Part shown: piece after piece, positions 1 to 11,471 of the stretch
Position numbering within the stretch: the stretch's first letter is position 1
How the letters are laid out: each line of letters starts with the position of its first letter
Assembly: GCA_019649035.1 (NCBI GenBank)
Contig: BMAT01002766.1
Coordinates: 205,182 to 226,165, forward strand
Length of the DNA: 20,984 nt
Origin: Elysia marginata
Lineage: Eukaryota > Mollusca > Gastropoda > Plakobranchidae
Reading direction: 5' to 3'
The notes under the pieces: model-generated
The model's input: the letters and a program-made list of their open reading frames with translations, nothing else
The model's database searches: none
Told to the model about the DNA's origin: nothing
Translations under genes and position numbers: made by a program

Positions 1-82
1 CATGTAACCCTGATAATGTATGGTGCACTTGTCTATACTGTAGCATGTTTCGATGGTTATGTATGGTGCACTTGTCTATACT
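1..82. repeat. two-copy direct repeat, 43-bp offset
   Basis: A 24-base stretch beginning atgtatggtgcacttg occurs at 16-39 and again, identical, at 59-82, an offset of exactly 43 bases. The bases before each copy are also partly alike (catgt at 1-5 and again 43 bases later), so this looks like the end of a 43-bp tandem array cut by the left window edge. No gene lies here. Confidence 0.75.
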
Positions 83-1470
83 CTATAGTTACTAGGTTTC
101 AAGTTAAGAGGGTATACTATTTGGTTATGGTCCGTCGTTTGTAATATTTCAGTCAAAAAAGTGTTGAAAACGAACAATTTATACCTTGATCTATGCATCA
201 CATACAGTGCGATCTTTAGTGAGGGGCAAACCATCCAAATGTAAATAAGTTCTTTTACAGTTGGAAAACTGATACTATCGTATTGTGTGTTTCAAAGTGA
301 GTTAGTAACTCAGGATAGGTGCGGACTGGAATACATTCAATGTGTTTAGGGTCGGCTTTTAACACGCTGAGTTCATTTAGGTTTACAATGATTGTCCTAA
401 CTCACTTCAAAAAAAGATAGGTCAATGAAAGACTTTTACAGAAATTTGCTTTTATTTGTCAGGTTTGGCGCCCTTTATAGATCACGTTGATCATAGCCTA
501 AGAAGAAAACTATGGTGGTTTCAAACTTGTTATTCCCTTGTCGTTTAGTAAGGCTTGGATCTCTTTGTCCATTTTAATTTCTCACTGATACAAAACTTGT
601 TAAATTTCATTATTCTGGATAAAATCATAATTAAGACATCATCAATTTTTCGACTTTATTAATCAACTTTTGAAGTTCTGTTCTATGTTTGTATATACCT
701 GTAACTGTTCATCACAAAATTCTGCATAAATAAATTCAACTTGTGGTAACAAACAAACATTATGAAATTCTTCTTTGTATCGACTGTTACATTTCAAAAT
801 TTAATGACTACCTTGATAACACAAGAACGAACAGTATTTAAAAAACCGCTCCTTTTCTTCTCACCAGAACAGGACATTCATTTTGCTGCAACAGCTTTTT
901 GTTTCGTTCTACTCTTTAAGCAGTCAAACTTTTGTGTCATGTTTGCTATCTATAGGCTCTCGCCTCAGGAAAGTTAAAATGCATAGTTTGAGTGGAATCA
1001 ACAAAGCCAGCATATCTTTGCTCCCCTCTATTACTCTTGTTAGATTTATTAAGATAAAAACTTTATGGCAGTTACATTGTGCAATTTTGTAGAAATACAA
1101 TTAAAAAAAGATTTGCCACACTTGCTTTATAGTACTCGTGTCACTTTGAACATCTTTATCAATATTAAAGGAGACATTACGTATAACGCGAGAAATCGGA
1201 AACTTACCTAACATGCTCGTAACTTATGGTACCGTTTTGATTACTTCGAAAAAATCTTTTTAAAGCTCATTTAACTTTTTCATTTTGTTTTGACACGTAT
1301 TTGCAAATCTATTTTCTTCTTGTATACCTAAGAGCACACCACAAAATATTCTTCTTTGATGGTTTAAACTGCACACGGTTGTGATCAGTTTGAGCAAATC
1401 CTCGTGAGATTTGTTTTCTTTATTTTGTCTTGTTGGGCTTCAGATCTGGCTAGGCTTACGTATAAAATCA
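83..1470. other. AT-rich non-coding stretch
   Basis: I see no supported gene here. The ORFs at 762-977 and 883-1092 are short, overlap each other in different frames, and show no recognisable domain or exon-like codon use. If the myosin light chain gene continues leftwards, this is part of its last intron or 3' region. Confidence 0.4.
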
Positions 1471-2373
1471 AACTAAAAAAAGAATACATTGTCTTGGCGA
1501 ATGTGCAATCATAAACTAAAATAAGAATACAATGTATTGGCAAAAATGCCATCATAAACTAAAAAAAGGATACATTGTCTTGGCGAATGTGCCATCATGA
1601 GATAAGATAAGATAACATTGTCTTGGTGAATGTGCCACCATGACCTAAAACAAGAAAACATTGACTAGGCGAATGTGCCATCATGAACTACAATAAGAAT
1701 AAATTGTCTTCGCGAATATGCCACCATGAACTAAAAGAAGAACACATTGTCTTGGCGATTGTGCCGTCATGAACTAAAATAAGAATACAATATCTAGGCG
1801 AATGTTCAATCATGGACTAAAGTAAGATAACATTGTCTAAGCGAATGCACCATCATGAACTAAAGTAAGATAACATTGTCTAAGCGAATGTGCAATCGTG
1901 GACTAAAATAAGATAACATTGTCTAAGCGAATGCACCGTCATGAACTAAAATAAGAATACAATGCCCTGGCGAATGTGCCGTGATGAACTAAAATAAGAA
2001 TACAATGTCTAGGCGGATGTTCAATCATGGACTAAAGTAAGATAACATTCTCTTGGCGAATGTGCCATCATGAACTAAAGTAAGATAACATTGTCTAAGC
2101 GAATGTGCAATCATGGACTAAAGTAAGATAACATTGTCTTGGCGAATGTGCCATCATGGACTAAAGTAAAAAAAAACATTGTCTCGGCGAATGCACCATC
2201 ATGAACTAAAGTAAGATAACATTGTCTTGGCGAATGTGCAATTATGGACTGAATTAAGATAACATTGTCTTGGCGAATGTGCCATCATGAACTAAAGTAA
2301 GATAACAGTGTCTTGGTGAATGTGCCATCATGAACTAAAAAAGGAATACATTGTCTTGGCGAATGTGCCATCA
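1471..2373. repeat. minisatellite array A, 43-bp unit, about 21 copies
   Basis: Units begin at 1471, 1514, 1557, 1600 and so on every 43 bases up to 2333. One unit, at 2159, is two bases longer because of an A-run. Each unit has the core pieces actaaaRtaagat, cattgtcttggcgaatgtg and ccatcatg. Variants are patterned: units ending in caatcatg are followed by a unit starting gac, while most others start aac. Units 8 and 13 share an unusual gttcaatcatg end, and units 9-11 resemble 14-16, which suggests a five-unit (about 215 bp) block was duplicated. Outer copies (1-7) are more diverged than most inner ones. The array has no open frame and no direct function I can name. Confidence 0.95.
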
Positions 2374-2412
2374 GGACAACAGACAAATACGAGTGCGGGA
2401 TTTTCCATTAAT
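2371..2412 (-). repeat. probable terminal inverted repeat of the mariner fossil (3' end)
   Basis: Read on the plus strand, the pieces tcagg, caaatacgagtgcggg and attttccatta resemble the mariner end found in many animals (ttagg, caaaagtaattgcgg, tttttgccatta). It lies about 75 bases beyond the transposase C-terminus, as expected for the element's 3' end. The partner repeat was not found to the right, so the 5' half seems to be lost. The match is from memory of the consensus and is imperfect. Confidence 0.5.
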
Positions 2413-2787
2413 GCAGAATTTGTAATAGTTAACTAAAAGAAAATCACAACTTGTGTGAAGCGTATTTTCTCTCTTTACATGTGCTATATTTTATTTTTTT
2501 TATAATCTCTACATCACTTCTACACATAGTTACCAACGTGGTATCAGCCGGCTCATTCATTTAGAGAAGACTTTAGGAGACTGTGCGCGGTACCATCTGT
2601 GAAAGACTGCAATCACATCTTCATCACTGTCATAAGTATTGCCCTTCAGATACTTTTGAAGCAGCTGTGGAAACAGAAAATTGTCCGATGGGGCAATCCG
2701 GGTTATATGCAGGATACGGCAGTGTTAGAAGTTTCAATTGTTTTAGAGGGTTGTGACTATAGTGACTCGTGTGTAGGTGTGCTGATC
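2371..2787 (-). mobile_element. decayed mariner-family transposon fragment (transposase C-terminal part)
   Basis: Translating the minus strand gives pieces of a Tc1/mariner transposase. At 2746-2787 lies a DQHTYTRVT-like piece where mariners have the DNARPH motif with the second catalytic Asp. In another frame down to 2696 is a piece ending LPYPAYNPD, matching the family's PYSPD. Then, after a frameshift at 2695, comes APSDNFLFP (2668-2694), matching the family's APSDYHLF with the third catalytic Asp at 2683-2685. It is followed by the usual SDE segment and WYRAQSPKVFSK, then a TGA stop at 2557-2559. Past that stop, RLIPRW and CVEVM still match the family's C-terminal end, so the stop is a mutation. 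The two Asp codons are 34 codons apart, near the DD34D spacing of mariner. The N-terminal half and the first catalytic Asp were not found. It is a dead fossil that cannot encode a working enzyme. The plus-strand ORF at 2599-2820 is only its antisense. Confidence 0.82.
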
Positions 2788-4493
2788 TTTTACTGTATCC
2801 CAAAACAGTGTGTGTTCTGAAATCACAAATTATCGTCGATTCCTTCTCTTGAATTTTTCGTTGGGTTTACACGGTAGATTTAAGAACGGAAAATCAGAAT
2901 GATATTTTCCCAGTTAAATCTGGATGAAAATTTATGTTCTGATTCCGCCCATTTTTGTGAAGCTTTTACACCAGAAGAACAAATAAACGAAATGAAGTTA
3001 AGATATAGATATTAGAGACCTTTAGCACACGCACCGTGTCTCACTACGCGTACGTGAAAATCGGGAAAGTAGATTGAGGAAACTATAAAAATATTGAAAC
3101 CAGTTTCTAAAAATAGACCCACAGACGTTCGCGTCATACACACGCGTTGCTGCTTAAAGTCTGTATTAGATCTAATCTAGCGCTTAACCTTTTGCGTTAA
3201 CTACATCTAGATCTATATCTCGATGTAGGAATATTGCACGATTTCCACAAGTCTGGCTTTTCATTCAAAACATCATGCTTACTTCTATTGTCTTAGTTGA
3301 TTGGCATTTTCTTTTTATGTGTAGATGTCAGAAGCAAAGTCGAGCCTGATTCATTGATTAAAGAAAAGACCATTTTGTAAAAAAATTTGAAGTTTAAGAT
3401 GTTTGTCTATCCCACACTGCATTGCACATTCGCATTCTTCCCAAAAAAATTAGAAATCTTTCTAGTTGCAGATTTCGGGTGGGAATCTACCGAAAATTCA
3501 GAATGGAATGGAGTTTCTGGGGCCAATCTAATTATTCGAGAGCTCTAGAATTTGCGTTCTGAGTTTTATTCTGATTTATCATGCCATTTAAGATAGATGA
3601 AAACCACCTTTAGTTATAAAATTTACTGCCTGTTGTTGGGTGGTATTTAACGCGTTTATTAGCCAACCGGAACACTTGTATCCAGGCACTGTTGTCTCTG
3701 TAGGATCTTCTCTTGTAAAAGTTATCACCCACCTTTGAACAGCATCCTCACAAATACCCACATTGTCATAAAAAATACTTCAGTTTTCTTTGTATTAATA
3801 CTTTCAGCACGGCATCCCTCAACCGTCTAAAGTTCAATATCAAAACGGCTTGGTAAGAATGTCGTTGGAAGTGGCGAATTTGTCATGTACGTTTTTGCGT
3901 CACAGCTTGTTGAGAGGAACTAGTTTTGTAGGGATAATTGACGTGACATACATGCGCTCTTTTAGGCAATTATAGCGAGAGGATTAAAGGGTGTGTGTGT
4001 GAAATTTTAAGTTTGTAGTGCCGAAACCTTTTGAGTTATGTAAAAAAAAAACTTATTTTCCTTCGGGTTTAGACAATTAATTTATACTGTTTCAAAAGAC
4101 GTTGTACTGAACCTGCTCTTGAACAACCCTTCATTTGTTAATGTTCTTGATAATTATCAAATTGTTTTCAAATTGCTGGAGGCCTCTTTCGTTTTTGTTG
4201 TTAAAATCCTAGCATAAAAAATTAGGACATGTATCAGATTTCATTCTTGGAGAAAGTTGCAGCACGGCAGATTAGAATGTGGTGATTTAAAAACTGTTTT
4301 TTATCCTTTCAGTATTTTTAGTTTGAGATTAGTAAAAGTAAGAAAGACGTGTTTAAACTAGTTTTTTACATTTGTCCAACCTTAACCATCGCTCGATTTA
4401 TTTTTGCATAAGCAACGTTACAACCCACAACCTTCAACACATACAAACCAAGTTAATGTGCATCATCGCTTGGTGTTAAGTCCATTTACAGAG
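2788..4493. other. non-coding stretch, nothing recognised
   Basis: No exon with conserved coding content was seen on either strand. Small features only: a perfect 12-base palindrome attagatctaat at 3165-3176, followed by other tagatct-rich sequence to about 3225. The missing 5' half of the mariner element was looked for here and not found. Confidence 0.4.
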
Positions 4494-4665
4494 TTTTTTT
4501 CCTCCCTATTTGTCTCTTCCACTCTCTCCTTCTGTCTCTCTCTGTCTGTCTGTTTCTCTCTCTCTGTCTGTCTGTCTCTCTCTATGTCTCTTTGTCTGTC
4601 TCTCTCTCTATGTCTCTTTGTCTCTCTCTCTCACTTTCCCTCTCTTCCTTTTTCTTGTCTCTCTT
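4494..4665. repeat. pyrimidine-rich simple repeat (TCTC/TGTC)
   Basis: Low-complexity tract of tctc and tgtc units with scattered atgtctctttg repeats. The two overlapping plus-strand ORFs across it (4404-4706 and 4510-4833) are Ser/Leu/Cys-rich translations of the repeat and are not genes. Confidence 0.9.
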
Positions 4666-7600
4666 CTACAACGATCTATCTATCATTCGTTATCTTTCTT
4701 AGCTAAAACAATATTTTTCCATTTTTTTGGATTTTTGTTTCTTTTCTTGTTGAACAGAAATTCAATTAAACTAAGATGTAGCCTTTCGCCCTGTAGTCAT
4801 CTGTCATTACAATCATCAAAGCAGCGTAAGTAAACCGAGGGTTCCGCAGTTAGTAATACAAAATGTCAGTTGAATGGAGAAGAACATTAATTAGTGCGCT
4901 AAGCACCGTAGTCTGTTTTCACTTTCTGAAGGGCAAAAACTGCTATCTTGTTAAATTGTGGAATTATTCACCCTTTGTTTTTTTCAAGTAGAGGGAATAA
5001 GGCGGGGTATTAGACATTTAAAATAGTGTCGTCTCGTGTTATGTTACACGCTATTACAAAAAAAATTCCCGCATATTAAATCAAGAGGCTTTTGTATTCC
5101 TCAAGATAATTATATTTTTTACGTTTGAAAAGGGCGTTGGGGTGGAGTAGGAAGACGAGCAATTCTATATACCCGTTATTTAATTAAACCTGTGGTAGAG
5201 TATTTTTTTAATTGGTTCATTTCTACAGAACCCTATAAAACCCGTCGTTTGTTGTTATTTTCCTTCTCTGTTTCCAGTTGTTTCTACAAAATGCCAAGCC
5301 TTTATAGTCCTGTCGCTTAAGTGTCTTTTTGGGAATGGATGGGCTAAGACGAAGGGGGTCTGACAATGCTACTACAATATTATAGCAATATTCTTGGATT
5401 TATTTCTTATTGCTTTTCATGGATAACCGTTTCAAATCGATAAAACTGTTTCCCACTCACCCCAAAATACTTTCACATTGGTTTTTACATACACTGCCCA
5501 CGTCCACCTGTGTAGAATTGTATGCGTCCATGTAGCGCTTCTAGTTTACACACCTGATATATTCTTCTTTTGTAGCACCGATGCTGCAACACAGCAAGGC
5601 TACAACATTACAAAACACAAGCTTTTTATAGAGGACAATACAAGTATCATGAAATAATTAAATGTAAGAGACAAACGATTAAGGGATTCTGTATAAACGT
5701 AAAATCTTTATTGCTGTAGTCAAACTATTAAATAATAACACAAGGACGTGCGGCGGACAGTTAACGTCACATAACCACACCGGTTAAGTTTACTCAGTCT
5801 ACGCGCTTGCTTATAGCAAAATTCTCTTTGCTTCTAGTGAGAAAAAAGCCCTAATACTACAACAAACCGTAATAAAGGACCTTTATATTTTTAAAAAGTA
5901 TATCGTTTTCACATAGGCTAAATAGAATAGAACAGTGAAGTCATCGTGATCAGTTCTAAATCTTAGAAGAGCACCAGTTTATTAGCCTTCGGTTACACGT
6001 TTTTCTGTTTGCTTATGCTAGCTATGACATTAAAACTTCATGAAAAAAAACCAAATAATTATTGAATATAAATGAAGGAAGAAAAGTTTTTTCCAACAAA
6101 AAGAAATCATACATAATAACACACAAGATGAACTTGGATAGTGAAAAAAATGCACACTCGATGGTAATTGACTCACTCAACGGAGAGATAGAGAGAAAGG
6201 AAAGAGGAGAAGGATAGGCTCACTAGGTATGGGGTTGAGGATGGAAAGATGGCTGCACACTTGGAGGAAGATGGAACAAGTCAGTGGAAATGCTAGTATT
6301 TAATCTTACTGAGGTTTGTACACACACAAAAACACAAAATTCGTTGTATTTCCTCCGCTTTTTTGCGGTGATTTAAGGTAGGGTAAACTCGGCATGCTTC
6401 GTCGTGTTACCTGTAAAAATTCCTATTGACCATAATAATCACAAATACATGTATTTAAAAACCATTTATAAAGCAGTTAAGTCAAAGCTAAAACTCAAAA
6501 TTTACATATTATTGAGGTAAAAGTCATTGACTTTTATTGCTGGCGATATTGACACTTAGTAACAAATATTTTAAACACGTATTTGTTTCTAAAAAACATG
6601 CAAATATTATTAAAACAAACTTTTGGTGATAAAAAAAATCTGAAAAAAGTTTACAATGTGGTAAATATTTGACTATACTATTTTTTCCAAGGTATTCAAA
6701 GGAAACCATTATCACACACGGAGATAGGCAAACGGGAAGGGGCTGGGTTTTCTGCGTGCGGTATGGGTGAGGTAAGGAAAGCATCAATCTGTGTTGTCTT
6801 TGGTTGGGGGCAAAGGTCAAACTGTAATCTATTTTTTCAAAAAAGTCACACCCGGTCTCGCCTCATCTCTTCCAGGTCAGGCGATCCTTGACAATAAATC
6901 ACGTGATCTTTTTAAGGAATGGGGAGGTCTGAAAACAAGATCTCAAACGGGGTATAGGAAGTTTGAATTTGGGAAGTATGGGAGTAAAAGGGGTAAAAGG
7001 ATAAAAAAGGATCCAATTCATGCGGGTTGTATCATGGTTGATTTCTTTTGTTTTTATTTTTAACAAGTCCTGAGGTCACACTTTAGTTCTTGTCATCATC
7101 ATAAAATAGTTTGGATGGGATCAGCTATGGCACTATAACTTTGCCCCACTCCGCAGAATTGTATCATACAGGTGTTTGGCGTGTATAAATAGTATTGTTT
7201 GTGGCAAAAAACCCATTGGTCCCCGTTTGTAAACAGAAAAGCACAGTTAAATGTATAAGATAAAAGTAACTTACGTTACTATAAGTGATACGATACTATT
7301 AAAATTAAAGTCACTCTTTAAAACATAAAAAACAATATATCACAGAAATGGTAAAATAATTGCTACCAGTAATTTGATAAAAGGAATACGCTTACTTCCT
7401 TTAAATGTCGATAAACTCGGCATAGATACGAAAACATGATAAGAAGAAAAGCCTCTCTGCTAGATCGTTATTTTCCTACAAACATTTTTACCATAAAAAG
7501 CGTCAAGGCAATGTCCATGACAACTAAGATTATATTTCTATTAGATTATATTTCTAAGCGAAACCTTTTTGCTGACGAAGCTGATATTTCACAGAACTCA

Positions 7601-8841
7601 TCTGTGGCGTTGCGTGTATACGAAGATGTGTATAGATTTCTTATACTATGATTGTAATATAGAAATATTAAAATAATATAGTATAGCTTAACATGTTATA
7701 TTTGTCTTAGACTATAAGATATAAGACAGAAAAGTGTGCAGCCCTCACCACCCCAGTGAATGAGCCTTGAGCGCACCAGAGGTTTGAGTGCCTCTAGCTC
7801 TCATATCGGCAAAATAAACAAAAATCATCTCGCACGCAACAATACGTCGTTACATCAATAAATAAATTTTTTAAGCAAACATCGTTACAAAAAGTTAGTT
7901 ACTGGTTTTCCCTTGAATATTTGAGCGAAAATGACAGCTTAAAGTTTTCAAATGAAACAGAGACTTTATAATGCTCAAACAGCTCTTCGATATATCGTGC
8001 ATAATATTTAAATAAGAACCGTTCAAATGTTATCTTTACCAGTCTTCGAAGTTTGTTTAAAAACATTGCAAAATCCAAAGACAAGACATAATGACATCGA
8101 CTATTATAGTTTTGGCATTCTCTGTTAAGCTGAATCGTTAAGATACTTTGCACTTTCAGTGAATCTGTAGAACTTTGATAAAAACTCTTTTCGTAGACAA
8201 ACTATATCTAATATCGCCGCCCTTTTCCCAGTCACATGTCCCGAAAATATCTACTTCATCGAAGGTCCTGCAATAACCTTGTTGATGAAATCTGAGGACG
8301 AGAAGTTTTTGCCCGATAAGAAGACAAGTTTTACATTTTTTCATTAATTCAGAACAAAAATTGGTCAAAATTTTGTTAGAAAAAGATCTTTAAAAATACA
8401 GTGATACAAAATAAAAAAATTGAATTATTAAATTTACAATTTGAAGAGTATGGTTGTAAAATTCATAAGCTTAATTTATTAACTTGCCATTAAGCTTTCA
8501 TTTATCATCTGATTAATCATTGTGTTCAGCAATAAAGAAACGATTATTGAAAACAAGCCTCTTGGTTTTCGTTTTACATCCTATTGCAACACATAAGTTA
8601 AACAATAGGGGACAATTGATTTAATAGTTTTTGTTACTGCATTTATCTATCCATTTCCTCTATCACTCTCTATGCTCCTAACATTTTAACTTACTCAGGC
8701 CTGTGAGATATTTGTTGTTGCAACGCACTGGTTGAAACAGAATGGAAGACAACTCTAATATAAACGTTTTATCCTGTTAATGAGGTTATCTCCCTTCACT
8801 AAATGTGCTCTTTAGACCGTAGGGTCAAGTAGAGCCCTTAC
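4666..8841. other. non-coding DNA downstream of exon 4 (putative last intron)
   Basis: Exon 4 of the light chain gene ends in a donor site at 8841-8840, so this stretch should be intron, the missing terminal exon, or both. I searched the minus strand for an acceptor followed by two bases and a D/E-F-V-K-K ... A-G-P-[YF]-P sequence and did not find it. ORFs at 6524-6820, 6791-7063, 7436-7651, 7899-8153 and 8156-8368 have no recognisable features and AT-rich random composition. Many short A or T runs are present. Confidence 0.5.
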
Positions 8842-8928
8842 CGTTATATTTAACGTTTCCCTCCAGGTCAATGGTGATGTCTGTGTGCTTTATAATCTCG
8901 TCTACTTCTTCATCTTCTAACCTTTCTC
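8842..8928 (-). CDS. essential light chain coding exon 4 (EF-hand 4)
   Basis: The exon has 87 bases. Its acceptor is a strong pyrimidine tract ending TTCTACAG (8929-8931), and its donor is GTAAGG starting at 8841. It completes Gly118 and codes residues 119-146, with ERLEDEEVDEII forming the entering helix and DLEGNVKYN the loop. The loop lacks most calcium ligands (Thr at position 1), as is usual for this hand in essential light chains. The last base is G, so codon 147 can be Asp or Glu, as the family expects (scallop has Asp-Phe-Val next). Confidence 0.95.
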
Positions 8929-11417
8929 CTGTAGAAGAGGGAAAAAAACCAATTTGTTTTCAAATGTTCAGAATATGAGGCCCGTTAAACAGTCTTATAA
9001 CACAACTTTTTATGTTTGTTTGGTGAAGATGAAATTTTAACACTCATTTCAAGTAAAATCATCGCTATCATTTCTGAACGAAAGGTCTAACTATTCGCAG
9101 ACAGTACAACACTAGAGCCTTCCTGGATCAACAATCATGTTGTAGTATATAACAATCATGAAAAAGGAAATCTTCACACTTGTAGTATATAACATTCGTG
9201 AAAAAGGAAGAGGGCTTAAGACTTGGAGTATATAACAATCATGAAAAAGGAAGAGGGCTTAAGACTTATAGTATATAACAATCATGAAAAAGGAAAAGGG
9301 CTTAAGACTTGGAGTATATAACAATCATGAAAAAGGATGAGGTCTCCACACTTGTAGTATATAACAATCATGAAAAAGGATGAGGGCTTAAGACTTGGAG
9401 TTTATAACAATCATGAGAATGGAAGAGGTCTTAACATTTGGAGTATATGACAATCATGAAAAAGGAAGAGATTTAGACACTTGGAGTATATAACAATCAT
9501 GAAAAGGAAAGAATTAAACACTTGAACTATACCTACAACAGGGAGATAAGTTCTATGCTTGTTGTTCTTTATCCTGTTTGTGGAGTTAAAACTGTACGAT
9601 TTAATACATTTGTTATGATACATTTTCTTGGGAGGAGATATACAAAGAGCAGATACTATCAAAAAATTGTAAGTTCACGTTATTTACTGGTCAACGGTTG
9701 TAAACCTTTGTATGAGTGTAACGTTGTTGTCGCGACCAACACCAAGACATACATAGCTGCTGTGTATGGGGAGAGGTTTTATCATACCTTATTAAAATGC
9801 ATCCTACACAGTGTGTTAAAAAAGAAATGCATATATACGCCATAATAAAAAACCGGCAGGTCACTGCTTGTGGCACCTGAAGTATTTTAAGTAGATAAGC
9901 TGTATCTATCCAGATAAGATGAGCAAAAACCACAGTGATAAGATCACAGATGGAACAGGAGGCAAGTAGTGTAACACTCATGATTAAAAGATTTAAGGTT
10001 TGCCAATTAGTTGTGGATTGACATAGGCTTTATGTGAAAATGGACGAAAATTGCTTGCTCTTGGTATGACTCAAGTGCTCGAGTTTGTAGCTTCGGCACC
10101 CACCGTTTCTTTTACTCTATGTGGCTACTACGCTGGTACAAAGAGGGTTCGTGGCAAAGGTTTTGCTTAGCTTTTTTTAGCGGCTTGCTAACTTAAGTTA
10201 AGATTTAACTGGTTAAAACATAAAATTTCACTTCCGGTAGTGTATGCCAAATTTGTGGCTGTTGTGAAACTTTATGTTTTTTAGTTACTTTATAGTTTAA
10301 TACAATTAAAAGTATCTTTTTATTTCCAAATCACCAAGGTAGTAATTAAAATAATCTTTCTCTTGCTTTTTTTACCCTGGCCATTCAAAACAACCATAGC
10401 TTAGCACTGTCGGGTTGTGATTTCTATTATTCCAGTTCAAACTTACCTTCAAAAAAAAGAAAGATTCTAATCGAAGGAAAATGCAACCATTCGACACGAA
10501 AAAAATCTAATATTTAGCAGTAGACAAGAAAAAAAGGACAAAATCTATCATTTTAAATTAAGGTTCTGACCTAAACCTTTCTAATATACTGAAATCGGTA
10601 CTGCATTATGTCTCCTATGAATCATAACTTTAGAACTTACAATATATTACGGAGGCAGCCACTGCATAATAAAGCGTCCAATCCCCTGTGTTACTCTTTT
10701 CACAGTAATAACGTTAGCTGTTCCCATTTGGTAATAAAGTTCTGGTACTATCAATGTAATAGTAAGGTAATTAGCATGTTCGTGTTTAATATAATCTAAA
10801 CAATCTCACCCATGGCAGTCAAGAGATGCCTCATCTCGGCAGCGCTGATGTAGCCCTGACCCTCCCTGTCGAATGACTTGAACGCCTCCTCGAAATCCCT
10901 AAACGTACCCCACTCCTTCACGTTCTTTGTCTGTTTGTAGATGGCCAGGAACTCTTCATAGGAGTACTGCTTCTCGCCTGGGAAGTTTACCCATACAAAC
11001 AGTGTTACTTAGTTGGGGTGAATGATGCTATGGGCCTAAGATGGTGTTATGGGTGATGGCGATGTAGTTAGGTTATAATAATAACACTAACAATAACAAC
11101 AGAAATATGACAATGGCAATAATAATGGTGACAACAGCATATCAATGTAACACTGATAGTAAAATCGATATGAAGATTGATAACACTAAAGTAATATATA
11201 GATTTTCATGTTTTTATTGAAATTCTAACCACCTATACTGCCCCCTGTGTAACCGATTTCCATTAGATATTAAAGTAATTGTAATAATATTATTAGATAC
11301 TAAAGTAATAGTATTAACAATCTAATGGTAGGGTGAAAAGAATGATTAGAAATGAAGATGATGATGAGGATTAATGCCACGATGATGATAATGACAATGG
11401 TGATGATTTTGATAATC

Positions 11418-11471
<54 letters not shown>

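Noticed and set aside
1471..2373. CRISPR-like array
   Set aside because: The units are directly adjacent with no unique spacers, and the setting is an intron-bearing animal genome. It is a minisatellite.
2599..2820. Plus-strand ORF of 73 codons
   Set aside because: It starts at GTG, has no known domain, and is the antisense of the mariner fossil, whose minus-strand translation matches the transposase family.
3510..3545. Possible last exon (minus strand has an I-G-P piece after an AG)
   Set aside because: In the required phase it reads unrelated residues, with no F-V-K-K.
5040..5090. Possible partner terminal repeat of the mariner (attcccgcatatt)
   Set aside because: Only about a dozen bases resemble the left end, and it would make the element about 2.7 kb, too long for a mariner that has lost half its gene.
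7540..7600. Possible last exon of the light chain (minus strand reads F-V-S-K-K-V after an AG)
   Set aside because: After the AG the split phase is wrong for codon 147, and the expected A-G-P-[YF]-P tail is absent, with unrelated residues before a stop.
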